Assembly (NCBI GenBank): GCA_963837285.1 | Contig: CAWIMS010000001.1 | Location: forward strand, 1,240,001 to 1,304,000 | DNA: 64,000 bases | Reading direction: 5' to 3' | Origin: Planosporangium sp963837285 | GTDB taxonomy: Bacteria > Actinomycetota > Actinomycetes > Mycobacteriales > Micromonosporaceae | Shown: positions 9,367-17,895 of the stretch, piece by piece | How positions within the stretch are numbered: position 1 is the stretch's first letter | How the letters are laid out: each line of letters begins with the position of its first letter | Position numbers and translations under genes: made by a program | The notes under the pieces: model-generated | Database searches by the model: none | What the model was told of the DNA's origin: nothing | What the model saw: only the letters and a program-made list of their open reading frames with translations

Positions 9367-10275
9367 GTGAATCCGACGCTCTGTTCGCTCCTGACGGCCG
9401 CTGACGGGATCCTCTCCCGGGAAGACGCGCTGGCTCGACTCGACCACGACGTACTCGATCGGGCGGTCCGATCGGGCCGGCTCTTCCACCCGTACCCGAG
9501 GGTCTACCTCGATCCGGCCCTGGCCGACGACCGTGAGGCATTGGTCCGCGCGGCGATGCTGTACGCCGGCTGGCAGGCGGCGTTGTCCCATCTTTCCGGA
9601 CTGGCGGTGTGGCGGCTGCCCGGCCCGGTGGACGGGCCGATCCACCTCACCGCACCGGCGCACCGGCATCTGCGCGGCGCGCCAGGCCTGGTCGTACATC
9701 GGCGGAAGATGCTCCGGTTGGCCGCGCCGGACGTGGTGATCCGCGCCGACGTGCCGGTACTGAAACTAGAGCGGTGCATCGTGGACAGTTGGCCGATGCT
9801 CGACGCGGATGCGCAACGAGCGCCAGCGATCTGTGCGGTCGCCAGTCGCCTGACGACGCCCGATCGGATCCGTGAGACCTTGCAACTCACCCCGCGGCTG
9901 GGCGGCCGGCGCCACCTCGTGCACCTGCTCGACCTGCTCGCTATCGGCTGTCGTAGCGAACTGGAGGTCTGGGGGTACGCAAACGTGTTCGGTGGGCTGG
10001 GGCTGCGCTGGCAGGTGCCCATTTCGCTCGGGGAACGGACCGTCTACCTCGACGCCTACGACGAGGTGAGCAGGCTCAACTTCGAACTGGATGGTCGCAA
10101 GTACCACAGTGGCGTTCTCGATCGCGAGCGCGACCTGCGCCGGGATGCTGCACTTGCGGCCCTGGGTGTGATGGTTGTCCGGTTCACCCACGACCGCCTC
10201 GTACGTGAGCCGGACGAGGTACGCGCGCAAGCCGTCGCCATCATGGCCGCTCGTCGACGCCAGCTGGCGGCGTAG
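9367..10275 (+). CDS. AbiEi-like winged-helix plus DUF559 (Vsr-like) protein
   Basis: 302 residues. The N-terminal 60 residues resemble the winged-helix of AbiEi-type antitoxins (SREDALARLDHDVLDRAVRSG). The C-terminal part has the DUF559/very-short-patch-repair endonuclease fold signature: FELDGRKYHSG, RERDLRRDAALAALG, VVRFT. Such proteins form large families in actinobacteria and their role is not established; a nuclease or nucleic-acid-binding role is inferred. The GTG start at 9367 is only moderately certain. The gene sits exactly between the two oppositely oriented PAL-B copies and its TAG stop is the first triplet of copy B. Confidence 0.75.
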   Translation: MNPTLCSLLTAADGILSREDALARLDHDVLDRAVRSGRLFHPYPRVYLDPALADDREALVRAAMLYAGWQAALSHLSGLAVWRLPGPVDGPIHLTAPAHRHLRGAPGLVVHRRKMLRLAAPDVVIRADVPVLKLERCIVDSWPMLDADAQRAPAICAVASRLTTPDRIRETLQLTPRLGGRRHLVHLLDLLAIGCRSELEVWGYANVFGGLGLRWQVPISLGERTVYLDAYDEVSRLNFELDGRKYHSGVLDRERDLRRDAALAALGVMVVRFTHDRLVREPDEVRAQAVAIMAARRRQLAA

Positions 10276-10335
10276 ACGATGGTCGATACAACGCGATTCG
10301 GGGTACCCAGATGGGACTATGTCGACCAACGTCAA
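10273..10335. repeat. PAL-B palindromic element, copy B (inverted)
   Basis: Inverted partner of 9206-9268. It begins TAGACGATGGTCGAT, and this TAG is the stop codon of the DUF559 gene. The shared core includes an exact CGCGATTC/GAATCGCG block. Confidence 0.85.
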
Positions 10336-10353
10336 TAGGCGGCGCGGAGTAAC

Positions 10354-11019
10354 GTGCGCAGCATGGCGGATACACCCACGGTTGCGGTACGAGGCGAGGT
10401 GACCCGCGAGGTGGAGCCGGAACTGGCCACCCTCACGGTCACCGTGGCGGCTCGCGGCAAGGACCGGCAGGAGACGCTCACCCGGCTGACCGAGCGGACC
10501 GAGGCCCTGCGTCAGCTCCTCGACGGGTACTCGGACGCGATCGAGAAGCGCGAGACCAGCGGGGTGTACGTGCATCCCGAAGTCAAGGGCTCCCGGGAAC
10601 GGGTCAGCTCGTACACCGGGACGGTCTCCACCACGGTCACGTTCCACGATTTCACCCAGCTCGGCGACATCGCGCTGACCCTCGCCGACCAGGACCAGAC
10701 CAGCGTGTACGGGCCGAACTGGTCGTTGCGTCCGGACAGCCCCGCCTTCCGTGAGGCGCGCCGGGCCGCGATCGACGACGCCCTCGTCCGGGCCAGGGAG
10801 TACGCGGACGCCCTGGGCGCCCGGCTGGTCAGCCTGGTCGAGCTGACCGACGTCGGCCTGAGTGGCGACCAGGGGGCCCGGCCGCTCGCGTTCGCCGCGC
10901 GGGCCGGCGGCATGCCGGGCGAGCCGCAGTTGAACCTGGATCCGCAGTTGCAGACCGTGTACGCGGCGATCGAGGCCCGCTTCGTCATCACCGAGCCCCG
11001 ACTGGACAGCCAGCCTTGA
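10354..11019 (+). CDS. SIMPL domain (DUF541) protein
   Basis: About 218-221 residues, cytoplasmic, without signal peptide. SIMPL proteins share a repeated alpha/beta fold; homologues occur in signalling and stress contexts, with no clear enzymatic role. The N-terminal pattern VAVRGEVTREVEPELATLTVTV and the later FREARRAAIDDALVRAREYADALG are typical. The start could be GTG 10354 (GGAG four bases upstream) or ATG 10363 (MADTPTVAV). The TGA stop is the outermost triplet of PAL-A copy 3. Confidence 0.8.
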   Translation: MRSMADTPTVAVRGEVTREVEPELATLTVTVAARGKDRQETLTRLTERTEALRQLLDGYSDAIEKRETSGVYVHPEVKGSRERVSSYTGTVSTTVTFHDFTQLGDIALTLADQDQTSVYGPNWSLRPDSPAFREARRAAIDDALVRAREYADALGARLVSLVELTDVGLSGDQGARPLAFAARAGGMPGEPQLNLDPQLQTVYAAIEARFVITEPRLDSQP

Positions 11020-11090
11020 TCGGCACAACTTCCCGGAAGTAGTGGCCAAACCCGCTGCCGGAGACCACAACTTCCGGGAAGTTGTGCCAA
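11017..11090. repeat. PAL-A palindromic element, copy 3
   Basis: About 74 bp between convergent genes. It starts TGATCGGCACAACTTCC, with the TGA serving as stop of the SIMPL gene. The right half contains CACAACTTCCGGGAAGTTGTG. The outer right end has drifted (GTTGTGCCAAGA), and the dapD stop lies 18 bases further on. Confidence 0.92.
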
Positions 11091-11108
11091 GAAAAGGGCC
11101 CAAGGGGC

Positions 11109-12071
11109 TCAGTCGTTTGCGTGCAGGGCGGCGTTCAGCTCGATGCCCCGGCCGGTACGCGGGCGCACTTCCAGCGCTCCGGTCTGCGAGTTACGCAGGA
11201 ACAACAGCCCGTTCTGCCCGGACAGCTCGCGCGCCTTGACGACCTCGCCGGACGGCAGCCGTACCTTCGACCCGGCGGTGACATAGGTGCCCGCCTCGAC
11301 CACGCAGTCGTCGCCGAGCGAGATGCCGACGCCACCGTTCGCGCCGACCAGGCAACGCTCGCCGAGCCGGATCACCTCGGTGCCGCCGCCGGAGAGGGTA
11401 CCCATGATCGAGGCGCCGCCACCCACGTCGGTGCCGTCGCCGACCACCACGCCGGCGGAGATGCGACCCTCCACCATGGACGCCCCGAGGGTACCGGCGT
11501 TGAAGTTGACGAAGCCCTCGTGCATGACCGTGGTGCCGGGGGCGAGGTGGGCGCCGAGCCGGACCCGGTCGGCGTCGGCGATGCGTACCCCGCCCGGCGT
11601 CACGTAGTCGACCATGCGGGGGAACTTGTCGACGCCGTAGACGGTCAGGCGCTGCCCGGCCGAGAGCAGCGCCCAGCGCAGCTCGTCCACCTGGTCCGGG
11701 AGGCACGGGCCGGCCGAGGTCCACGCCACGTTGGCGAGGTGGCCGAAGATGCCGTCGAGATTGGCCTGGTGCGGCCGGATCAGGCGGTGCGACAGCAGGT
11801 GCAGGCGAAGGTACACGTCATAGGTGTCCTTCGGCGGGTCAGCGAGCGATTCGATCAGGGTGAGCACCGCGGCGGTCCGGACCCCGGGCACCGGCCCCGA
11901 TTCCACGACGACGGTGTCGAACACGTCGGCTGCCGGCAACGGCCGGCCGGCCGGCGCCGAGACGTCGGGCGTGCCGAACCCCAGCTTGCCGGCCGGGTAC
12001 CAGGTGTCGAGCACCTGCCCCTCAGCCGTGATCGTCGCGAGGCCCAGGCCCCAGGCAGGAGAATCGCTCAC
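11109..12071 (-). CDS. dapD: Tetrahydrodipicolinate N-succinyltransferase
   Basis: About 320 residues, the actinobacterial DapD type that succinylates tetrahydrodipicolinate using succinyl-CoA, one step before DapC. The C-terminal half is a left-handed beta-helix of hexapeptide repeats (VRLGAHLAPGTTVMHEG, then SMVEGRISAGVVVGDG, then CLVGANGGVGISLGDD). GTG at 12071 (VSDSPAWGLG) is the likely start; it leaves 53 bases to the divergent dapE. Confidence 0.9.
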   Translation of the reverse strand: MSDSPAWGLGLATITAEGQVLDTWYPAGKLGFGTPDVSAPAGRPLPAADVFDTVVVESGPVPGVRTAAVLTLIESLADPPKDTYDVYLRLHLLSHRLIRPHQANLDGIFGHLANVAWTSAGPCLPDQVDELRWALLSAGQRLTVYGVDKFPRMVDYVTPGGVRIADADRVRLGAHLAPGTTVMHEGFVNFNAGTLGASMVEGRISAGVVVGDGTDVGGGASIMGTLSGGGTEVIRLGERCLVGANGGVGISLGDDCVVEAGTYVTAGSKVRLPSGEVVKARELSGQNGLLFLRNSQTGALEVRPRTGRGIELNAALHAND

Positions 12072-12124
12072 GGCGGGAACCGTATCGCTCCAGCCCGACC
12101 CACCAGCAGCTAGGGTCAATCGTT

Positions 12125-13186
12125 GTGTTGAGCGCTGAGATTCTGGCCGACCCGGTCGAGCTGACCCGGGCCCTGGTCGATGTCGAGTCGGTGTCCGGCA
12201 GCGAGGACGAGATCGCCGGGCAGGTCGAGGCGGCGCTGGCCGGCACCGCGCACCTGACCGTGGAGCGGCACGGCAATGTCGTCGTCGCCCGCACCGCTCA
12301 CGACAAGGCCCAGCGGGTCATCCTGGCCGGCCACCTCGACACCGTGCCGATCGCCGGCAACCTGCCGTCGACCGTGGACGGCGATCTGATGCACGGCTGC
12401 GGTACCTCGGACATGAAGTCCGGGGTGGCGCTCGCCCTGCACCTGGCCGCGACGGTGGCACGCCCGCGTTACGACGTGACATACCTGTTCTACGACTGCG
12501 AAGAGGTGGAGGCCGACCGGAACGGCCTCAACCAGCTCGCGAAAAGCCACCCCGAGCACCTCCAGGCCGACTTCGCCATCCTGCTCGAACCCACGTACGG
12601 GCTGGTCGAGGCGGGTTGCCAGGGCACCCTGCGGGCGATCGTCAGCACGGTCGGCCGGCGCGCCCACTCGGCCCGGTCGTGGATGGGCGTCAACGCGATC
12701 CACGCGGCCGGCGCGGTGCTCCAGACCCTCAACACGTACCAGCCGCGCAAGGTCACCATCGACGGCTGCACGTACCGGGAGGGACTGGGCGCGGTGCGCA
12801 TCTCCGGTGGCGTGGCCGGCAACGTGATCCCGGACGAGTGCCAGATCGAGGTCAACTACCGGTTCGCCCCCGACCGCACCGAAGCCGAGGCGGCGGCGCA
12901 CGTCCGCGATGTGTTCGCCGACGTCGCGGTCGAGATCACCGACTCCGCGCCGGGGGCGCTGCCCGGGCTGACCGCCGCGCCGGCACGGGCGTTTCTCGAC
13001 GTGGTCGGCCAGCCGCCGCAGGCCAAGCTGGGCTGGACCGACGTGGCCCGGTTCACCGCGTTGGGGGTACCCGCGCTGAATTTCGGCCCGGGCGACCCCA
13101 ACCTCGCGCATTCCCGCGAAGAGCGCGTGGAGATCTCCAGGATCCGGTCCGGCGCCGATGTGCTGCGCCGATGGCTGGCCGCCTAA
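12125..13186 (+). CDS. dapE: Succinyl-diaminopimelate desuccinylase
   Basis: 353-residue M20 metallopeptidase-fold enzyme that hydrolyses N-succinyl-LL-diaminopimelate, following DapC. Metal and active-site motifs: GHLDTVP, CGTSDMKSG and CEEVEADRNG. The protein-protein lid domain lies mid-protein. GTG start at 12125. Divergent from dapD, so the short gap probably holds a shared control region. Confidence 0.9.
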   Translation: MLSAEILADPVELTRALVDVESVSGSEDEIAGQVEAALAGTAHLTVERHGNVVVARTAHDKAQRVILAGHLDTVPIAGNLPSTVDGDLMHGCGTSDMKSGVALALHLAATVARPRYDVTYLFYDCEEVEADRNGLNQLAKSHPEHLQADFAILLEPTYGLVEAGCQGTLRAIVSTVGRRAHSARSWMGVNAIHAAGAVLQTLNTYQPRKVTIDGCTYREGLGAVRISGGVAGNVIPDECQIEVNYRFAPDRTEAEAAAHVRDVFADVAVEITDSAPGALPGLTAAPARAFLDVVGQPPQAKLGWTDVARFTALGVPALNFGPGDPNLAHSREERVEISRIRSGADVLRRWLAA

Positions 13187-13262
13187 GAATTGCTGACCAC
13201 CGGTCGATAGTGCACGCGTGGGATGGCGCCGTCGCGGTAACGATATTGGCTACGGTGGTCAA

Positions 13263-14102
13263 ATGGCCAACGGCAATGTCAACGGCAAGGGCCGGGGCGC
13301 TCCGGAGCGCCACCGGGGACCTGTGACGTTGCGTCGCGACGCGATTCCGACCAGCACCGCCGACCAGCGGCTGCTCGACTCCCGAGGGCGGTCCGACTGG
13401 CGTACCCGGGACGCCTGGCGGGCGCTGCGCATCCTGAGCGAGTTCGTGGAGGGCTTCGAGACCCTCGCTGACCTGCCACCCGCGGTCAGCGTGTTCGGCT
13501 CGGCGCGCGCCAAGCCCGACAATCCCGAGTGGGAGCTGGCCGAGCAGCTCGGCGCGGCGCTCGCCCATGCCGGCTACGCGGTGATCACCGGTGGCGGCCC
13601 GGGCGTCATGGAGGCGGCCAACAAGGGTTGCGCCGAAGCCGGCGGGCTGTCGGTCGGGCTCGGCATCGAGCTGCCCTTCGAGCAGGGCATCAACGACTGG
13701 GTCGACGTCGGCATCGACTTCCGGTACTTCTTCGCCCGCAAGACCATGTTCGTCAAGTACGCGCAGGCCTTCGTCGTGCTGCCGGGCGGCTTCGGCACGA
13801 TGGACGAGCTGTTCGAGGCCCTTACTTTGGTACAGACGAAGAAGGTCACCCGCTTCCCGGTCGTGCTCATGGGCAGTTGGTACTGGCAGGGCCTGCTGGA
13901 CTGGATGCGCGAGACGATGCTGGCCGAGGGCAAGATCGGGCCGGAGGATCTGAAGCTGATCTGCCTCACCGATGACGTCGACGAGGCCGTCGCGCACATC
14001 GTCGACGCCGACGCCGCCCTCGCGGCCGAGCAGGCGGCGGTCAAGTGGGCCGCGACCGACCAGGGGGAGGCGCGGCGGGCGGCGCAGCGCCGGGACCGAT
14101 GA
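13263..14102 (+). CDS. TIGR00730 / LOG family Rossmann-fold protein (first of tandem pair)
   Basis: 279 residues from ATG 13263. The LOG family removes ribose-5-phosphate from nucleoside monophosphates, for example in cytokinin activation. Signature motifs: GGGPGVMEAANKG and LPGGFGTMDE. A long basic N-terminal tail precedes the fold. Overlaps the next LOG gene by four bases (ATGA). Confidence 0.85.
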   Translation: MANGNVNGKGRGAPERHRGPVTLRRDAIPTSTADQRLLDSRGRSDWRTRDAWRALRILSEFVEGFETLADLPPAVSVFGSARAKPDNPEWELAEQLGAALAHAGYAVITGGGPGVMEAANKGCAEAGGLSVGLGIELPFEQGINDWVDVGIDFRYFFARKTMFVKYAQAFVVLPGGFGTMDELFEALTLVQTKKVTRFPVVLMGSWYWQGLLDWMRETMLAEGKIGPEDLKLICLTDDVDEAVAHIVDADAALAAEQAAVKWAATDQGEARRAAQRRDR

Positions 14103-14644
14103 CCGCGATCGGAGTCTTCTGCGCCTCGTCCACCCTGATCGACCGCCGTTGGCTGGACCTCGCGTACGAGGTGGGCGCCGAGATCGGCCGCCGGGGACAC
14201 ACGCTGGTGTCCGGGGGAGGCCGGGTCGGCATGATGGGTACCGTCGCGGCCGGCGCCCGGTCGACCGGCGCGCACACGCTCGGGATCATCCCGCAGCTCC
14301 TGGTCGACTGGGAGGTGGCCGACACCGACTCGGACGAGCTGGTGGTCACCGACGGGATGGCCAGCCGCAAGACGCTCATGATCGACAAGTCGGACGCGTT
14401 CCTCATCCTGCCCGGCGGGCTCGGCACGCTCGACGAGCTGTTCGAGGTGTGGACCACCGCCACGCTGGCCCTGCACACCAAGCCGGTTGTCGTGCTGGAC
14501 CAGGACGGCTTCTTCGGCGGCCTGCTCGACTGGCTGCACGGGCTGGTACCGGCCGGTTTCGTCCGCGTGGAGGCGATCGGGATGTTGCTGGTCGCCGACT
14601 CGGTACCGGCCGCGTTCGACGCTGTGGAGGCGTCCGTCGGTTAG
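14099..14644 (+). CDS. TIGR00730 / LOG family protein (second of tandem pair)
   Basis: 181 residues, closer in length to Rv1205-type LOG proteins. Motifs: SGGGRVGMMGT, MASRKTLMI and LPGGLGTLDE with the catalytic Glu. The ATG overlaps the stop of the first LOG gene, so the two are co-translated. The adnA start follows after 35 bases. Confidence 0.85.
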   Translation: MTAIGVFCASSTLIDRRWLDLAYEVGAEIGRRGHTLVSGGGRVGMMGTVAAGARSTGAHTLGIIPQLLVDWEVADTDSDELVVTDGMASRKTLMIDKSDAFLILPGGLGTLDELFEVWTTATLALHTKPVVVLDQDGFFGGLLDWLHGLVPAGFVRVEAIGMLLVADSVPAAFDAVEASVG

Positions 14645-14679
14645 GCTGCGGCGATCTGCCTGAACCGCCGGACCCTTCG

Positions 14680-17600
14680 ATGACGACTGCCATCACCCCA
14701 CCCGGACCCGCTGGTCGCGAATACCTGCTGGTGCGCAGCGCGCGGCCGGTGGGGGCTGGCGCGCCCCGGCTCGCCGACCCGGTGCAGCGGCGCGCGGTCG
14801 ACCATCGTGACGGTCCGCTGCTCGTCATCGGCGGCCCCGGCACCGGCAAGACGTCCACACTGGTCGAGGCGGTGGCTGCCCGGGTCGCCGAGGGCACCGA
14901 GCCGGACGCGGTGCTGGTCCTCACCTTCAACCGCCGGGGCGCTGGGCGGCTCCGGGACCGGATCGACGCCCGGCTCGGCCCCGGCACCATGGCCGAGCCG
15001 ATGGTGCGGACTTTCCCCGCGTACGCGTACGGCCTGCTCCGGCGCGCCGCCGCGCTGGCCGGCGATCCACCGCCCCGGCTGCTCACCGGTCCGGAGCAGG
15101 ATCTGGTGATCCGCGAGCTGCTGGCGACGGACGACCAGCGCTTTCCTGCGCCGACCGAAGGTCCAGGCGCCTTGAAAACACAGTGGCCGGAGGCGCTGCT
15201 GGCGGCGCTGCCCACCCGCGGGTTCGCCACCGAGCTGCGTGACCTGCTGTCCCGCGCGGTCGAGCGGGGGATCGGCCCGGCGGAGTTGGCCGCACACGCC
15301 CGTACCCTGCGCCGGCCGGACTGGGCCGCCGCCGCCCGGTTCTACGGGCAGTACCGGCAGGTGCTCGCGCTGCGCGACGCGACCGGCCGGGGCGCGGTCG
15401 GGTACGACGCCGCCGAACTGGTCCGCGCGGCCACCGCCCTGCTGCTGGACGATCCCGACCTGCTGACCGCCGAGCGGCGCCGGCTCCAGGCGATCTACGT
15501 CGACGAGTACGCCGACACCGACCCGGCCCAGCACGACCTGCTCGCCACGCTGGCCGGCGGTGGCAAGCACCTCGTCGTGTTCGCCGATCCGGACTCGTCC
15601 ACGTTCGCGTTCCGGGGCGCCGACCCGGCCGGGATCGCCGATTTCCCGTACCGCTTCCGCACCGCCACCGGGGCGGTCGCGCCCAGCGTCACGCTCGGCC
15701 GCGCGTACCGTGGCGGCGCCGAGTTGCTCGCCGCGACCCGCCGGGTGGCGATCCGGCTACGCGGGCCGTCCCGGCACCGCATCCTGGCCCCGGTTCCCGA
15801 CACGGAGCCGGGCACCGTGGAGGTACGAACGTTCCGGTCCGCCACCACGGAATCGGCCTACCTCGTGCATCGCCTGCGCGAGGCGCACCTGCGGCACGGC
15901 GTCTCCTGGTCGGAGATGGCCGTCATCGTACGGTCGACCGCCCGCCAGCTCGCCCCACTGCGCCGGGCGTTCCAGCAGGCCGGCATCCCGACGACGACCG
16001 CGGCCGAAGACCTGCCGGTCCCGGCGCAGCCGGCCGTGGCACCGCTGCTGCTCCTGTTGCGCTGCGCGGTCGAGCCGGACCGCCTCGACGAGGAGGCGGC
16101 GGTCGCGCTGCTGCACTCGCCACTCGGCGGCGCCGATCCGCTCGCCGAGCGGCGGCTGCGGCAGGGACTCCGGACGCTCGCGATGGCCGACGGCGACCGG
16201 CGTCCGTCCGGGGTACTGCTGGTCGAGGCCATGCAGGATCCGGCCTGGCTGGCCGCCGTCGACCGGCGCTGGGCGGCCCCGGCCCGCGCGGTCGCCGGGC
16301 TGATCGCGGCGGCTCGGTCCACGGCGGCGGCCGACGGCACGGTGGAGGACGTGCTCTGGACCGTCTGGCACGCCTCCGGGCTGGCCGACCGGTGGGCCGA
16401 GCTGAGCACCCGGGGCGGCGAGCGGGGTGCCGCCGCGGATCGCGACCTCGACGCGGTCGTCGCGCTGTTCGACACCGCCGCGCGGTTCGTCGACCGACTG
16501 CCCGGCGCGCGTACCGAGGTCTTCCTCGACTACCTGCTCGGCCAGGAGCTGCCGGCCGACTCGATCGCGCCGACCGCCGACCGGGGCGCGGCGGTCCGGA
16601 TCCTCACCGCCCACGCGGCCAAAGGGCTGGAGTGGGACTTCGTCGCCGTCGTCGGGGTACAGGAAGGCGCCTGGCCCGACCTGCGGTTACGGGGGAGCGT
16701 GCTGGGTTCCGAGGTACTCGTCGACCTCGCCGCCGGCCGGGAGATGAGTACGGTCGGCCGGATCGCGGCCATGCTCGACGAGGAGCGCCGGCTGTTCTAC
16801 GTCGCCGCCACCCGGGCTCGGCGGCATCTCCTGGTCACCGCCGTGGCGGCCGGCGACGCGGAGGAGCAGCCCAGCCGGTTCCTGACCGAGCTGGCCTCGG
16901 CCGAGGAGACGTCGACCGAGGTGCCGCCCGCCACCCCGCCGCGGGCGATGACGCTGCCCGCGCTGGTCGCCGAGTTGCGCGGTGCCGTCGCCGACCCGGC
17001 CACCCCGCCGGACCGCCGGCAGGCCGCGGCCGTCCAGCTCGCCCGGCTCGCCCGGGCCGGGATACGCGGTGCACATCCAGACGACTGGTGGGGCCTGCTG
17101 GAGCTGTCCGACGAGCGGCCGCTGGCCGACCCGGGCAGCCCGGTTACCGTCACACCGTCCACTGTGGAGACAGTACAGCGGTGCAGCCTGCGCTGGCTGC
17201 TGGAGCGCCACGGCGGGCGTACCCCGCTGTCGCCCGAGCAGGGCATCGGCAACCTGGTACACGCGGCGGCCATGCTCGCCGCCGACGCCACCATCGACCG
17301 GGCCGCGCTGGTCGACTACGTCGCCGGCCGGTTCGACGCGATCGAGCTGTCCGCGCGCTGGCTCGCCGGCCGGGAGCGGCAGCGGGCCGAGGCGATGCTC
17401 GACCGGCTCGTGGCGTGGCTGGCCGCGAACCCGCGCCGGCTGATCGCGATCGAGCGCGAGTTCCTCGTACGCCTGGGCGACGACGTCCAGCTCAAGGGCC
17501 GGATCGACCGGCTGGAGCTGGACGAGTCCGGGCGGCTCGTGGTCGTCGACCTGAAGACCGGCCGAACGGCGCCGACCGAAGCGGAGCTGGCCGAGCACCC

Positions 17601-17895
17601 GCAACTCGCCGCGTACCAGGCCGCCATCGAGGCCGGCGCGTTCGACGAGTCGACCGAGGCCGGCGGGGCGGCGCTGGTACACCTCGGCGGCGACCGGATC
17701 AGCGCGCGCGAGCAGAGCCAGGCGGCGCTGTCCGAGACCGAGGATCCGGGCTGGGCCCGCGACATGATCCGGCGTACCGCCCAGGCGATGGCGGCGTCCA
17801 CGTTCCAGGCCGTGGTCAACAACAGGTGCCGGATCTGCCCTGTGCGTACCGCGTGCCCGATCTGGAGCCGCCAGGTAACGGACGGCGACCGATGA
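14680..17895 (+). CDS. adnA: AdnA-like helicase-nuclease subunit
   Basis: 1071 residues, close to mycobacterial AdnA. AdnAB resects DNA double-strand ends for recombination. Walker A GGPGTGKT is at residues 51-58, with a degenerate Walker B region DEYADTDPAQ, motif V SAHAAKGLEWD-type (TAHAAKGLEWD) and motif VI EERRLFYVAATRAR. The C-terminal nuclease domain has GRIDRLEL and VVDLKTGR. Cys835 plus Cys1050, 1053 and 1059 (CRICPVRTAC) form the expected iron-sulfur cluster. The ATG at 14680 sits after LOG2. The stop overlaps the adnB start (ATGA), as in mycobacteria. Confidence 0.88.
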   Translation: MTTAITPPGPAGREYLLVRSARPVGAGAPRLADPVQRRAVDHRDGPLLVIGGPGTGKTSTLVEAVAARVAEGTEPDAVLVLTFNRRGAGRLRDRIDARLGPGTMAEPMVRTFPAYAYGLLRRAAALAGDPPPRLLTGPEQDLVIRELLATDDQRFPAPTEGPGALKTQWPEALLAALPTRGFATELRDLLSRAVERGIGPAELAAHARTLRRPDWAAAARFYGQYRQVLALRDATGRGAVGYDAAELVRAATALLLDDPDLLTAERRRLQAIYVDEYADTDPAQHDLLATLAGGGKHLVVFADPDSSTFAFRGADPAGIADFPYRFRTATGAVAPSVTLGRAYRGGAELLAATRRVAIRLRGPSRHRILAPVPDTEPGTVEVRTFRSATTESAYLVHRLREAHLRHGVSWSEMAVIVRSTARQLAPLRRAFQQAGIPTTTAAEDLPVPAQPAVAPLLLLLRCAVEPDRLDEEAAVALLHSPLGGADPLAERRLRQGLRTLAMADGDRRPSGVLLVEAMQDPAWLAAVDRRWAAPARAVAGLIAAARSTAAADGTVEDVLWTVWHASGLADRWAELSTRGGERGAAADRDLDAVVALFDTAARFVDRLPGARTEVFLDYLLGQELPADSIAPTADRGAAVRILTAHAAKGLEWDFVAVVGVQEGAWPDLRLRGSVLGSEVLVDLAAGREMSTVGRIAAMLDEERRLFYVAATRARRHLLVTAVAAGDAEEQPSRFLTELASAEETSTEVPPATPPRAMTLPALVAELRGAVADPATPPDRRQAAAVQLARLARAGIRGAHPDDWWGLLELSDERPLADPGSPVTVTPSTVETVQRCSLRWLLERHGGRTPLSPEQGIGNLVHAAAMLAADATIDRAALVDYVAGRFDAIELSARWLAGRERQRAEAMLDRLVAWLAANPRRLIAIEREFLVRLGDDVQLKGRIDRLELDESGRLVVVDLKTGRTAPTEAELAEHPQLAAYQAAIEAGAFDESTEAGGAALVHLGGDRISAREQSQAALSETEDPGWARDMIRRTAQAMAASTFQAVVNNRCRICPVRTACPIWSRQVTDGDR

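Noticed and set aside
16392..17891. A 1575-codon open frame extending adnB upstream into adnA
   Set aside because: The first 500 codons are an out-of-frame reading of adnA; the ATGA overlap at 17892 gives a normal AdnB start.
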